From contig CM030937.1 in NCBI GenBank assembly GCA_018136815.1, positions 5,040,632-5,104,631 of the forward strand: a stretch of DNA of 64,000 bases. The letters run 5' to 3'. This DNA is from Isochrysis galbana. Lineage: Eukaryota; Haptophyta; Isochrysidales; Isochrysidaceae. Position 1 is the first letter of the stretch. Each line of letters starts with the position of its first letter. Under the pieces are notes generated by a model. It was not told where the DNA came from. It saw only the letters and a list, made by a program, of their open reading frames with translations, and ran no database searches. The position numbers and the translations under genes were made by a program. This document shows, piece after piece, positions 1 to 10,611 of the stretch.

Positions 1-2381
1 CGAGAGGGGAGCGGCAGCACCTGTGCCTGCTGCGGTTCGCGCGCCCGCGCCGGGCCGCCGCTCTGCATCCATTTGTGCAGCCTACGGCGTGCCCACAAAG
101 CCAAGCGCCGCCGCGCGCGCGCAGGGGTCTGCAGCGTGCGCAGAGAGTGCCGGCAGCTCCGCGGATGCTGGTGGCGTGGCTGAGGCCGAGGAGGTCGAGG
201 CTTCTATGGCTGGGGTTCGGCGCGCTCTTGACGAATTGGTGTCCCGCCAACCTGAGGCGCGCGCCAATGCCGAGGTCCATGCTGCCTATGTTTCGCTAGA
301 CAACATGGAGGGGGAAGAATTGCAGGCCATCTCGGAAGAGTCGGCCGTATTATGGCGGGAGCAGCAAGCGATCCTTACAGAGCTCTCTACAGCGCAGCAG
401 CATCTCAAAGTGGCTCGGGTGTCCCTCGCGTGGCGCGAGGCGGCGTGTGCGGACTTAGCAAAGACCGAGACCGACCCGCAGGTTAGACACCTCATCGCCC
501 ACACGTGCCTCCGCGCCAATGCAAAGCAAGTCTTGTGTTGCAAACCTGCCTATTTTGGCTATACAAAAGCTACACAACCCCTGGAAGCCGGATCGGTCGG
601 CTTGACTTGTGCGCTGTTTCTATCGCAGATCGCCGAGCTGCGCTCTGCCATTGAGAAGGAGAGTGTGGATGTCGCGAGACTCCGAGAAGACCTTCATAAA
701 ACGAGGGAATCTATCGCACAGCTCCAGGTAGACATGCGAGGGCGGGGGCTTCCTTGAGGCAGCACGGTAGCGACCGGACCTTTTCTCAAAGCTAGACAGC
801 ATCTACTCCACATGCGGTCTCGAAAACTTCTGTGACGATTTTGTCGCTCACCCCGCTTTCGCGCACCTCTCAGGCGGACATCCCAAAGCGCGTCGTCTCG
901 TCTCAGCGCCTCTCAATGCTTCGGCTCGCCATCAAGCAACAGGAGGCGGCCACAGAGGCGCTCCGCTACAAGATGCAGGTGTGCATCGCCCCGCACCCCG
1001 AGACAGCCCATCAGCTCTTACTGTCCAAGCCATCTGCTTGCCGTAAGCCGTCTGCACCTGAGACACGCCGGCCCGGCGACTCATGCATTGACACCTCGAA
1101 ATCAACCATCCCTTACAGGCTCGGAACAAGGTGGCCATCATGCAAGAAGTGATGCGCGTGTGGCACGCCGCCATCCCGCCGCAGCTCCGGGCTCTGTTGT
1201 TATCCCTCTTCGACCTGCAGCTCCTTCCGGGAGACTCAGTTCACCCCACCGCATGCCACCTTGGATCCCCCAGCACCGGAGCGGCGGCCCCCATAGATTC
1301 AGCCCGGAACGGCTGGGGCACGACTGGCAGTGCGACGAGCGTAGGCGCAAGTTCGGGCGCCATCGTGCGCGGGAGCGCCGGTGGCATCACAGTGTCGATT
1401 CCAACCGGAATGGCAGACGAGGGGGAGGAGGGCGAGGAGGAGGAGGTGGAGGAGGAGGAGGCACTCTCCGGCGGAGCGTATGTTCTGAACGCAAACGGCA
1501 CAGCCTCGCCGTGGAGGACGCTCGGTGCCCTCGCCATCAAGGCGGCCCTCGGCAAGGTGGGCGGCGGTGATCGCGCAGCGGTGTGGGAGGAGGCTAGGCG
1601 CGGGCTGCAGGGGGCGCGCTTGTCTCGCCCGGCTGTACTCGCTCTAGTGGAGGAGGCTGCCAACCCGGCCGATGAACAACTGGGTGCTTCAGGGGGTCTT
1701 CCGCTGGGTTTGGCGCAAGCTGGTGCAGACGGGCCGTCGGCTAGAGCAGCAAGCCACATTGCGCCCGTTCGGGTGCACCCCACCGCAGAAGCGATCGCCG
1801 ACCCGCTGATGATGTCTTATCATCCAGACCAGCCGCAATGGATGCGCAAGCCCGACTTTGTCACCACCGAATCCCCTTCCAAGCCGGTTCCCCCGGTTGC
1901 CCTCCCCTCCGATCCCAAACCTCTGCCTCAAGCTCCGTCATCGCCGTCAATGTCGCCAGCCGCCTGCGCATGCAACTCGCACGGCCCGCCCGACAGCCCT
2001 CCGCGCAAGCCGACCTCCCCCCAGCGCAAGCCAAAGTCCCCCCAGCGCAAGCAGGCCTCCTCTCCAACTCGCAAGAAGCTGACGCCTTTGCCCCCGCATT
2101 GGCACGAGGCGACCGATCCTGAGGGCAAGGTTTACTATTACAACGACAAAACGAACGCGACGACCTGGTCTCGTCCGGGTTCGTCGTCGGCCCGGCCGCT
2201 TGGGAGCGCCTCTGCGGTCGCGTCGAACGGCCGACCATCTTCAGCACGCGGTGGCAGATCGGCGGTTGGGTCGCACTCGGGCTTTGTCGAAGGGGGCCGC
2301 CCTTCGAGCGCGGGCCCAAGAGGGGCCGCGAGGGGGGCATTTAAGCCGGCAGGGGCCAAGAAAGATGCGCCGTTCCGCTGA
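1..2381 (+). CDS. coiled-coil protein with C-terminal WW domain (5' partial)
   Basis: The gene enters from the left edge. Exons that keep one frame are 1-481, 629-727, 874-978 and 1119-2381; all introns are GT-AG and all junctions are phase 0. The first three exons encode charged, helix-rich sequence (for example AELRSAIEKESVDVARLRED) typical of a coiled coil. The last exon has low-complexity Glu/Gly and Ser/Pro stretches, a basic SPQRK-type repeat near 2000-2080, and a WW domain near 2088-2180 (LPPHWHEATDPEGKVYYY, then TTW and P). WW domains bind proline-rich ligands, so an adaptor or scaffold role is likely but inferred. The first intron is 147 bp, a multiple of three without a stop, so it can be misread as coding. 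The true start lies outside the window. I do not recognise the wider family. Confidence 0.72.
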
Positions 2382-3815
2382 GACGGGTGCCCTCCCCGAA
2401 TTCCTGTGGTGGCAGAAGGGGCTGGGGCGGGTCTCCTTTTTTCACAAGAGCACAAAGCGCCGTGGGCTTGTAGGCCGACAAGCCTCTAATAGCCTCCTCA
2501 CCACCGATGGATGACAAGGAAGGACGACAAGGGAGGACTCCTCGAGACCGGAGAACATCGTAGCCGGGTGGGGATAGAGACGGATGTTGCATGTGAGGGC
2601 TCTCCGCTGTGGTCATGAGAACAACCTTGGCTATGAGTACCGTCGGCTTGCAGACTACGAAACCGCCTCTGGTAGACTCTTTGTCGCAGCCGATGGACGG
2701 AAGGGGGAGGATTCTGAGGCAAGAGGGCCCGGGCTTTTTTTTGCTTGGGAGATGCCGAGGCGGTGAGCGGGGACACCTGTGCAAGAGGCCGCAACCTCAT
2801 GTTCCGGGGCTTTTTTCGACCGAAACCTCCTATGAGCAGGGTGTGATTTTTAATTTCTCAGATTGCTCATAGTTTATCGTGGCGCGGCTAGGAGAAACAG
2901 AAACAAGAAACAAGACTCAATGAGTGCTAAGGAAGAGCTCACTCGCTTCTTCTCACAGCACTCTCTCAACAAACAACAAAACAAATGGTTGTGTTATCAA
3001 TCAACACAAGCACTATCACATATCCATATCACCTCAACGCTTCAACGTTCGTCACACGCTCACACTGATTGCGGTGTTGCGATTGGATAGTAGGCGCCGG
3101 GAGAACCGCAGCTACTACGACTACGAGACTACAAGCACCTCATGGGTCATGGGCTTCTGCGGTCGAACACCCCCTCCCCCCCTCGCGGCGACGTTTGCGT
3201 CTTCCGACAGCGCTACATCGGGCGGGAATCAAATGCCAAATGCAGCGCAGCTTAGATAGCTCAAGGGCGCGACCGCAAATTCTTCACTCTTCACGGTTCA
3301 CGGGTAGAGCGTGAGCGCGCGTGACGGAGGGGGGGAGAGGGGGAGAGAGGGGTCGAACGAATTGCACCAATTCTCGGCGAAGATTTTCGTGGTGGCAGGT
3401 GGCAGGTGGCCCCCCCTGGAGTTTTTTTTATTGAGCATCGCGTCGCGGCCAAATAATGCAGCACAACCCTTACTAGTAGTGTCGTGGATAAAGGGAGCCG
3501 CACCGCACCGCACGCCCTACCCTTAGAGCGTGCCTACTTTCCCGCGCCCTGCCTCCATCCCCTCTTCGCAGCGCGCCCTATCTTTAGAGCGTGTCTTCCC
3601 CACACCCCTCTCCTCTCCTCCCTTCCCGCCCCGAGTTCCCGCGCATACGACGCACAGCTGAGATCCCTCCCTTCCATTCTCCCACGCCTTCGCGGCGTTT
3701 CCCTTGTTCCCTTGGCCAGAGAGGGTCGGAGGGTCTCCCGCGCTCGCCGATTCCCTTCCGTTCCTCCAGCGCTCGCCCCCTCCCGTTCCATTAGTTTCTC
3801 CTCTGTTTCCATAGT
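2382..3815. other. intergenic, no gene seen
   Basis: About 1.4 kb between the WW-protein stop and a retroelement insertion. It holds short A/T patches, a purine-rich stretch near 3315-3350 and a degenerate repeat of TTTAGAGCGTG near 3525-3595. The short reading frames on both strands have biased composition and no recognisable domain. Confidence 0.5.
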
Positions 3816-3832
3816 TTTCCGAGTGGTCCTTC

Positions 3833-4585
3833 AACTAAGTTTATACTTAGCTCGCCCATGAGGGGGCACGAGCCCCCCCCTCTCTCCACTCCTCCCCCGC
3901 CATGGGGGAGGAACCACCCATCCTCCTGGCACGCCTGATGGCTTGCCAGGAGGCCACTGCCCTGCTGACCCTCTCTCCCACTGACAGGCTCGCCTGATTC
4001 GCCCATCCTGGCCCGGCGTGGCCAGCCCATTGCTCCAACCCCTCCTCCCCCCCTGTTCGACAGGCAGACAGGTGCAGCGTGGGGGCCCCTGAGGCTCAGG
4101 AGCGCCAGCGAGGGAGAGGCAGGGGAGGCCAGGGCCCAGCCCCAGCCTCCTCTGCCCCCTGAGCTGGCCTCCATGAGCCTCCAGGGTCGCCAATGGGCAG
4201 CTGCAGGCCTGCCGCAGGCGCGCCATCGCGCGTGCCGCAGGAGAGGGGAGAGAGAGCGCGGAGAAGGGGGTGGGCGGAGCGGAGCTCCGCCCACCGAAAA
4301 ATAGGTAAGTCCCGCATCTGTTTACAGGATAAGTCGGGACTGAGGTCGCCGCCCACTCGGAGACACAGGAGGAAGAGAGGGAACAGATCACCGGGGGGAG
4401 GCGCGGGCCACCGGACCATATCTAAGCCCTTCACCCCAATCCCCCTAGTAGTGCACGGGGGGAGCCGCCTGATGGCGGGGGGAGAAGGGCTGGGAGCGTG
4501 GGGGTGTAGAAAGTTTTCCTACGTGAGTAGAAAGTAGAGGGTCCACGGCTGCGTGCGCGGTGAGACTATTAAAAGGTTTAATTAA
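3833..4585 (+). mobile_element. 753-bp non-autonomous retroelement with 17-bp TSD
   Basis: The duplication TTTCCGAGTGGTCCTTC occurs at 3816-3832 and again at 4586-4602, exactly bracketing this element. It begins with a hairpin (CTAAGTTTATACTTAG, 3835-3850), then a palindromic GGGGGCACGAGCCCCC, and ends in an A/T-rich tail. Inside are AATAGGTAAG (near 4308) and TAGTAGTGCACG (near 4448), shared with the element at 12119-12980. It therefore looks like an internally deleted derivative of the local LINE family, mobilised in trans. It sits about 125 bp upstream of the ATG of the proline-rich frame, in its probable 5' untranslated or promoter region. Confidence 0.82.
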
Positions 4586-4709
4586 TTTCCGAGTGGTCCT
4601 TCCGTCGCCCCGTGTTTTTCCCCCCTTTTTGTCTTTCTTCTGCTCCCGCGACAGCGTTGGGTCGCCCCGTTCGTGCTCCCGTCTGTGTCCTCGTCTGCTC
4701 TCGTTCGTC

Positions 4710-6041
4710 ATGCCCGGCCATGGATCGCCCGTACCGTCCCGTGTGCTCCCATCCCGTGCTGCTTCCGGCCGCTCGTCTCGTCCCTCTCGTCCCGCAACTC
4801 ATACATCCCATGTTACAGACTCACAGCCACAACCTCACACAGATGCACCACAACCACTCCATAGCCCACCACATGGTAGCGGAGGTGTGTCGCCCACACC
4901 TCTCCAGTCACTCTCTGACCAAGACACACAAGACATACTCACCACCTCCGACCCACTCACACACGATCCCACCGCACAACAGCAGCAGCACCCAACCCAC
5001 CACAGCTGCCAGCCCCACCCCTCCAACCCTCCACAACAATCAGCCCACAAGCCTCACCCCCAACAACCGCCGCCACCCGAGCCGCTCCCCACAACCACAT
5101 CTCATCTCTCCCTTCCCTCCCGCCAGCCGCCCACACACGACGTCACCACGCAGCAGCAGCACTGCCAACCCCATCACCACTACTACCAGCCCAGTACCTC
5201 CCACCCCTCACAACACCCAACACAGCAACCTCAGCCTCACCAACCGCCGCCGTCCGAACCTTTCCCTGCCCCCCTTCCCCGCCACCCCTCTTTCTACTCG
5301 GTCCCGCCTCTCGAACCACCGTGGCCCTCCTCGGAGCCCGCCCAGCCCCCACCCCAGAACCCGGCCAACCATCACCCACACTTCCCAACAACATTCCCCC
5401 AGCCAACCCGCCTCATCACCACCGAGGACTACGCGTCCAACCCCCTCGCCAACCCCATCCACTCGCCTCTCCATCCTGCCCATCCACCCATGGACCCCAC
5501 CTACAGCCAACCCCGTCCCCGACCCTGGGTCCCCTCCCCGGCCGACCCCCACCGCCCTTACCCTCCCCGACCCAACCACAGCTCCCACTCCGCCCCAGAC
5601 CCACTCGACCTCATCGACAACGAAGCCCTCCTCGACGTCCTGGCCCGTCGCATACTCACCCTCCAACAATCCCGCCCAAACCCCTCCGCGTCCCTCCTGC
5701 CGCCGAGCACCCTCGCCGACCATCGCCTTCTCCACCCCCCGCCTTTCCCGCATTCGCATCCGTACCCTTTCCACGCCCCAAACCCCCCCCCACCTCCCCC
5801 GGCCGGGCCCCCGCCACCGCCTACACGCCCGCCACCACCACCGCCACCCGACTACAACCTCATCTACGACCCCTCCCATTTCGACCCGCCGGAACCGCCC
5901 CATCCCCCCCGCCGGGCGCCTTCCGTCTGCTCCGTCTGCTCTGCCTGTTCCGTTCCTGACCGCTCTCACTCGTTCAACGACTACTCGAAGTTCCTTGCGA
6001 ATTGGCTGGCGAGTTATTTCCGCACCCCGCGTCCTTCTTGA
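4710..6041 (+). CDS. proline/histidine-rich protein, unrecognised
   Basis: An open frame of 443 codons, starting at the first ATG after the upstream retroelement and its pyrimidine-rich leader. The product is rich in Pro, His, Gln and Ser and looks disordered. One ordinary-looking helical patch lies about two thirds in (DLIDNEALLDVLARRILTLQ), and a Cys/Ser-rich stretch precedes the end. The C-rich DNA keeps other frames open too, so openness alone is weak evidence; the helical patch and upstream ATG favour this frame. It may be a separate protein, a gag-like ORF of a retroelement, or the upstream exon of the cytochrome b561 gene that follows in another frame. Confidence 0.35.
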   Translation: MPGHGSPVPSRVLPSRAASGRSSRPSRPATHTSHVTDSQPQPHTDAPQPLHSPPHGSGGVSPTPLQSLSDQDTQDILTTSDPLTHDPTAQQQQHPTHHSCQPHPSNPPQQSAHKPHPQQPPPPEPLPTTTSHLSLPSRQPPTHDVTTQQQHCQPHHHYYQPSTSHPSQHPTQQPQPHQPPPSEPFPAPLPRHPSFYSVPPLEPPWPSSEPAQPPPQNPANHHPHFPTTFPQPTRLITTEDYASNPLANPIHSPLHPAHPPMDPTYSQPRPRPWVPSPADPHRPYPPRPNHSSHSAPDPLDLIDNEALLDVLARRILTLQQSRPNPSASLLPPSTLADHRLLHPPPFPHSHPYPFHAPNPPPPPPAGPPPPPTRPPPPPPPDYNLIYDPSHFDPPEPPHPPRRAPSVCSVCSACSVPDRSHSFNDYSKFLANWLASYFRTPRPS

Positions 6042-6049
6042 CCATCATC

Positions 6050-6675
6050 ATCGACCCGCCCCCTTCCTCCACGTCCCCGCCCACCCTGCCGCTGCTCGCC
6101 CACGGTGTGCTCATGTCCGTCGCATGGGGCGTGCTCCTCCCCTCGGGCGCCTTTTTCTCGCTCGCTTGGCGCTCCCGGCTCACCGGAGGCCGCTAGCTCC
6201 GTGTGCATCGCGTGGTGCAGGTGTGTTTCTCCCCCCCCCCCCCCCCCCCCCCTCGGCCCTCCCTCCCACCAAAAAAGGTAGGAAACCCCAACAACGCACT
6301 TCCCCCCCCCCGCTCTCTCAGGGAAGCGGGCTTGCGGTGGCCGCCGCCGGCGTCGCGCTCGCCGTCGCGTCGGTGCCCCGAGGGCGCCACTTCTCGCACC
6401 CCCATCACACGCTCGGGATCGTCGCCTTCGCCCTCGCCCTGCTGCAGCCGCTCAACGCGCTCGTGCGCGGCAGGCCCGGCGCCCGCACCACACGCCGCGC
6501 CGTGTGGCGGGTCGCGCACAAGGGGACGGGCTACGCGGTGCTCGGCGTGGGCGTCTACCAGGCCCTCTCGGGGCGCGCCCTCATGCCGAGCCAAGGCGAC
6601 GCCGTTCTCGTCGCGTACGGGGTGCTCCTGGGCCTCTCCTTCGGGGTGCTCGCGGGGGGGCTCATGGTAGGGTGA
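6050..6675 (+). CDS. cytochrome b561-domain membrane protein
   Basis: Two exons encode the typical helices of a cytochrome b561 (DOMON-associated) transmembrane domain. Exon A (about 6050-6190) carries LAHGVLMSVAWGVLLPSGA. Exon B (6322-6675) carries HPHHTLGIVAFALALLQPL, then WRVAHKGTGYAVLGVG and a final hydrophobic helix before the stop. The three conserved histidine positions expected for haem ligation are visible. These proteins move electrons across membranes, often from ascorbate to iron or other acceptors; the partner here is unknown. The acceptor CTCTCTCAG at 6313-6321 is clear and follows a poly-C tract. The donor lies before an in-frame TAG at 6194 and is not obviously GT, so a GC donor is possible. 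The 5' end is uncertain and may lie in the upstream proline-rich frame. Confidence 0.7.
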
Positions 6676-7989
6676 GAGTCCCCGCGGGAGGGGAAGAAAC
6701 CCTGAGGGAAAGGAGACCAAATGAAGGCAAGCCGCCTGTGTGTCCCAGCCCCCGGCGGTCTAGTCCCCTCCTCCCTCCTGCGCCACCGGGCTACCGGTTT
6801 CTAGTGTGTTCGTCTTCGCTTGCTTGGATCTTTTTGTCGGGTCGCGCTTGACTTAAGATGTGCCGTAGTGGGCGTTCTAAGGTGGTGCCGGCCAGTTGGT
6901 TCACTGGCCGGCTTCGGTTGCTGCTGCCTAGCGCTAGCCTAGCGTTTTTGGTGATTAGGTCAGTCTTGCTTCTATGCCTATCGCTCGCGCCACCATGGCA
7001 AGGTTGTCGCTCATCATAAGTTTTCCTTTGGCGTTGGGCTTGAAAACGGGAGTTACTTGCTACTTACAAAGTCCCTGTTTGACCGCCCTACTATTCAATA
7101 TTCAACGAATGATTCCTACCCCTACCTACCGTCCTACCGCCCCCAAGGGCAAGAGCGCCCCTCTCTCCCTCTCCCCTCCCCCTCGGCCCTCCTCCGCCGG
7201 CCACCCCATCCATCCTCCCCCCGACGGGAAGCTATCGCTCTGTTCCCCCTGTTGCCCCCCCCCCCCCCTCCCCCCTTTAACCCTAGAATAAGCCCCTACC
7301 TAAGCTCCCGATCCCTTCCCCCCCCCCCCGCCCGCCGCCCCCCCCCGCCCGCCGCCCCCCCCGCCCCCCCCCGCCCCCCCCGCCCCCCCCCGCCCCCCCC
7401 CGCCCCCCCCCGCCCCCCCCCCGCCCCCCCCCCGCCCCCAGCATCACAGGTCTCCTTCATCAAGTCATCCCACATACTCCCTCTAGATGAGAGAGTAATA
7501 GGAGCAGAGATACCAACACACACCCATCCTCACAATTGATGCGAGCCATCTCCATTTCTTCACGAAACACTCTCGTTTCCCCCCTTTCTTCTGCTTGTCT
7601 CCGTCCGTCCGTCCACCATTCATCGTAGCAGTGTACTAAAATATACCCGTGATGAGCACAGAGAAAAACGGAATACAGAGAGAAGAGCGGAGAGGAGAGT
7701 GAAGACAGAGAGAAGGAAGAGAGAAAAGAGAGGAGAGAGGAGAAAGAAGAGAAAAGAGAGACGAGAGAGGGGGAGCCGCGTCTCTCGCCTCTCGCTCTCT
7801 TCCTCCCTCCCTTCCCCCCCCCCTCCTCCTCCCCCTCTCCTCTGCTCCTTTCCTCTCCGTCTCTCGCCTCCCCCCTCCACCCCTCCCGGCTCCCTTCCTC
7901 CATCCCCCTCCCCCGCCACTCCCCTCTCCCTCCCCCCTCCCCCCCTCCACTTCCCTCCCACCTCTCCCACCCTCTCTCCCTCTCTCTTC
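6676..7989. promoter_or_regulatory. intergenic region with C-rich and pyrimidine-rich tracts
   Basis: Upstream of the PX-citrate synthase start. The right part (about 7780-7990) is almost pure pyrimidine on the coding strand and ends at the ATG, so it is probably leader or core promoter. A (C7-8G)n array lies at 7319-7437. A segment near 6711-6722 repeats one at 58443-58461. No gene seen. Confidence 0.4.
7319..7437. repeat. C-rich minisatellite, units of about C7-9 G
   Basis: Runs of seven to nine C separated by single G over roughly 120 bp. The complementary strand is a continuous set of G runs that could fold as G-quadruplexes. It lies about 550 bp upstream of the PX-citrate synthase start. 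Confidence 0.85.
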
Positions 7990-10188
7990 ATGTCCAACGG
8001 AGACTCTGGCACGCTCGTCCACATCGGTGACTCCTACTTCGGCACAGACGTGATGTGAGAGGCCGCCGCCTGATGCCCCACTCACTGTCTTCTCCCATCT
8101 TACCCCCCACCCCACCACACCCTCGATCCCACCCAGATACGTGAGTGTAGAGCCGAGGGATGCAACTTGTTACGCCGTTGTTGTCTCGTCTGCAGCAACG
8201 GAGGCAAGCGAGCTACCCGCCGTGCTCCGGAGCGCTAGGGACTTCTGGGAGCTCCACAACTCGTTACGAGCTCGCATCCTCTCCCAACCGCTCCCTCATC
8301 TGCCAGTCATGCCCGAGGGGCTGCTTGGAGAGGCTCATGGCGGAGGGCGCACAGGGCCTAGCCTTCCGATGCGCAGCGAGTACGCAAGCAGGTTGCAGGT
8401 GCGCCTCTCACCTTCCTCTCGGCACCATCTCAGTATCCCTTTGCTTTCTTCCCTAAATCATCAGCTTGTGCGAGTTATCCCATTACCTTCCGTGACTTCC
8501 CACAGGCGTATCTTGTAGAACTTGTTGGGAACGAGGATCTGGCGGGGCTGCCAGAGCTGGGCCAATTTGTCGGCGCACCCAACACAGCCGAGGCTAATTC
8601 TACCGTTAAGAACGCTTCAGAGGCAACAGCCTCCGCGCCTGCTCCCGCACAACCCGTGGCTACCTCGGTTCCCACCATCCCCAGCTCCGTTCAACGGACC
8701 AGCGTGCTGCGCCGCGCGACCACCGAAGGCAACATGAAGGGTGCCGCAGCCCTCGTCCGGCGAGGAAATGTGGCAGGAGAGGGTGGCGCGGCGGACAAGC
8801 CGGTCAAAAGCGCCAAGACGACCAAAGTGACCCTCTCGTGGTGCGATGAGGCGGGGGATCACTCGGTAGACCTCCCGGTGCTGCGCCCCGCAAGCGAGCT
8901 TGGCAACCCCGTCATTGACGTTAGGACACTAGCCGCCAAGACCGGTAAGAACACAGCCGAGAGCGGCGCGCGCCTTGCTATTCGACGAGTTTGCAGGGCC
9001 ACCCACAACGGCACCCGTGTCTCCTCAAGCGCAGGCTTTTTCACCCACGACCCCGGTTTCACCTCTACCTCGTCGTGCGAGTCGGCCATTTCCTACATCG
9101 ATGGCGAGAAGGGGCTACTCATGCACCGCGGCTACCCCATCGAAGACCTGGCCATGAACTGCAACTTCCCAGGTGACACGCTTCCATCTCGTGTGCACGC
9201 GCTAGTCGTGCAGTGCGCGGTGCACTGCACGATGACAAGCGCCACATCCCACTGAAAGTCGCCTCCTTCCGCCCCGCTTGCAGAGGTTGCGTTCCTACTT
9301 ATCGAGGGTGAGCTCCCAACCCCTTCCCAACTCGCGTCCTTCACTAGTGAGATAAAGGCAAATTGGCTCGTGCATGAGCGGCTCCTCGCCTTCTTTGGTG
9401 GCTTCAAGAGTGACGCACACCCGATGGCTATCATGGTGGTAAGTATGACCCACCGCCAGGAGACTTGCATAGCATGCGATCCCGTAGAAGTGCAGCCGCT
9501 CCAATCCCTGTCCACCGACCTTGCGCTGTGAACCATAGGGCGTGGTGGGAGCTCTCTCTGCGTTTTATCCCGACTCGGTCAACATCCACGACCCCACTCA
9601 ACGTCGCCTTTCTGCCATCCGCCTCATCGCCAAGATGCCGACGATAGCGGCCATTGCTTACAAAACTTCCGTCGGCCAGCCCATTGTCTATCCGAACAAT
9701 AGCCTCGGCTTTGCTGCGAACTTTCTGCACATGATGTTCGCGACGCCCGCAGAGCCCTACAATGTCAACCCTGTCCACGCCGCTGCTCTCGAGACGATCC
9801 TCATCTTGCATGCAGACCACGAGCAAAATGCGAGCACCTCCACCGTTCGGATCGCCTCGTCGTCGCAAGTGCGGAGCGCGTACCCCTGCACTAGATCCTC
9901 ACGACTTGCTTGGGCCCTCGACCCGCCTATCACTTGCCAGCATCATCTGCCTGGCTGCCTCGCCTAACCTCTAAATTATACGCTGAATTGCCGTTCTGTA
10001 CTCAGGCCAATCCGTTCGCGTGTATCGCCGCTGGGATCGCCTCCTTGTGGGGTCCGGCTCATGGCGGTGCGAATGAGGCTGTGCTCCGGATGCTCGGCGA
10101 GATCGGTTCAGAGGAGAACATCCCTGCTTTCATAGCTCGCGCAAAGGACAAGACCGATCCTTTCCGACTCATGGGATTTGGGCACCGG
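7990..10188 (+). CDS. PX domain-citrate synthase fusion (3' end lost in gap)
   Basis: Seven GT-AG exons keep frame: 7990-8054, 8137-8398, 8506-8944, 9035-9172, 9284-9438, 9539-9868 and 10006-10188, giving 524 residues before the gap. Residues ~8-130 match a phox-homology (PX) domain, which binds membrane phosphoinositides: [13 protein letters not shown], then LPHLP, then [20 protein letters not shown]. After a ~85-residue Ala/Ser/Pro linker comes citrate synthase, the enzyme joining acetyl-CoA and oxaloacetate: [52 protein letters not shown] (first catalytic His) and FGHR (second catalytic His). The catalytic Asp would lie in the gap. The layout is closest to bacterial-type citrate synthase. 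Exon 3 carries both the PX C-terminus and the synthase N-terminus without interruption, so the fusion does not depend on a splice guess. Intron 4 (8945-9034, 90 bp) is stop-free and can be misread as coding. No obvious mitochondrial presequence. Confidence 0.82.
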
Positions 10189-10200
10189 GTGAGCACATGG

Positions 10201-10300
10201 NNNNNNNNNNNNNNNNNNNNNNNNNNNNNNNNNNNNNNNNNNNNNNNNNNNNNNNNNNNNNNNNNNNNNNNNNNNNNNNNNNNNNNNNNNNNNNNNNNNN
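10201..10300. other. assembly gap (100 N)
   Basis: One hundred N, probably of nominal length. It removes the C-terminal part of citrate synthase and the start of the next gene. Confidence 0.99.
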
Positions 10301-10611
10301 GAATGACGTGCTCGCCTCGTCGTTGTCGGGAAAGATGACCTACTCGGCCGGTGTTGAGTTCTACGAGGTGCGCGCCTGCAATGGCCCCGAGCTGCTCGCT
10401 CTAGGGGGGCACGCGCTACATCAGCACGGCTCAGCTACAACACAGACCGCAAACTTTCGGCGAGCGAGAGCCTTGGACGAGCTGAATGACATAGTTGCAT
10501 TCGCTGTCCAATGCTCTATCGTAGGCCCGCTTCAAGGCTCAGTTTGCGCCGCGGCAGTGCTTCAAGAACTCGGTCGGTGGCTTCACCGGCCTAGCGGCTT
10601 CGCCAGAATGT

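Noticed and set aside
1241..1783. 180-codon minus-strand frame
   Set aside because: Antisense of the WW-protein exon, low-complexity Ala/Ser/Pro.
3791..4391. Two long minus-strand frames
   Set aside because: Lie mostly inside the TSD-defined retroelement and have no match to LINE proteins.
5208..5969. 253-codon minus-strand Gly/Arg/Val-rich frame
   Set aside because: Antisense shadow of the C-rich proline-rich frame; no recognisable domain.
8945..8996. Alternative 52-bp intron ending at TTTGCAG
   Set aside because: It shifts the citrate synthase frame and destroys FTHDPGF; the 90-bp alternative keeps it.
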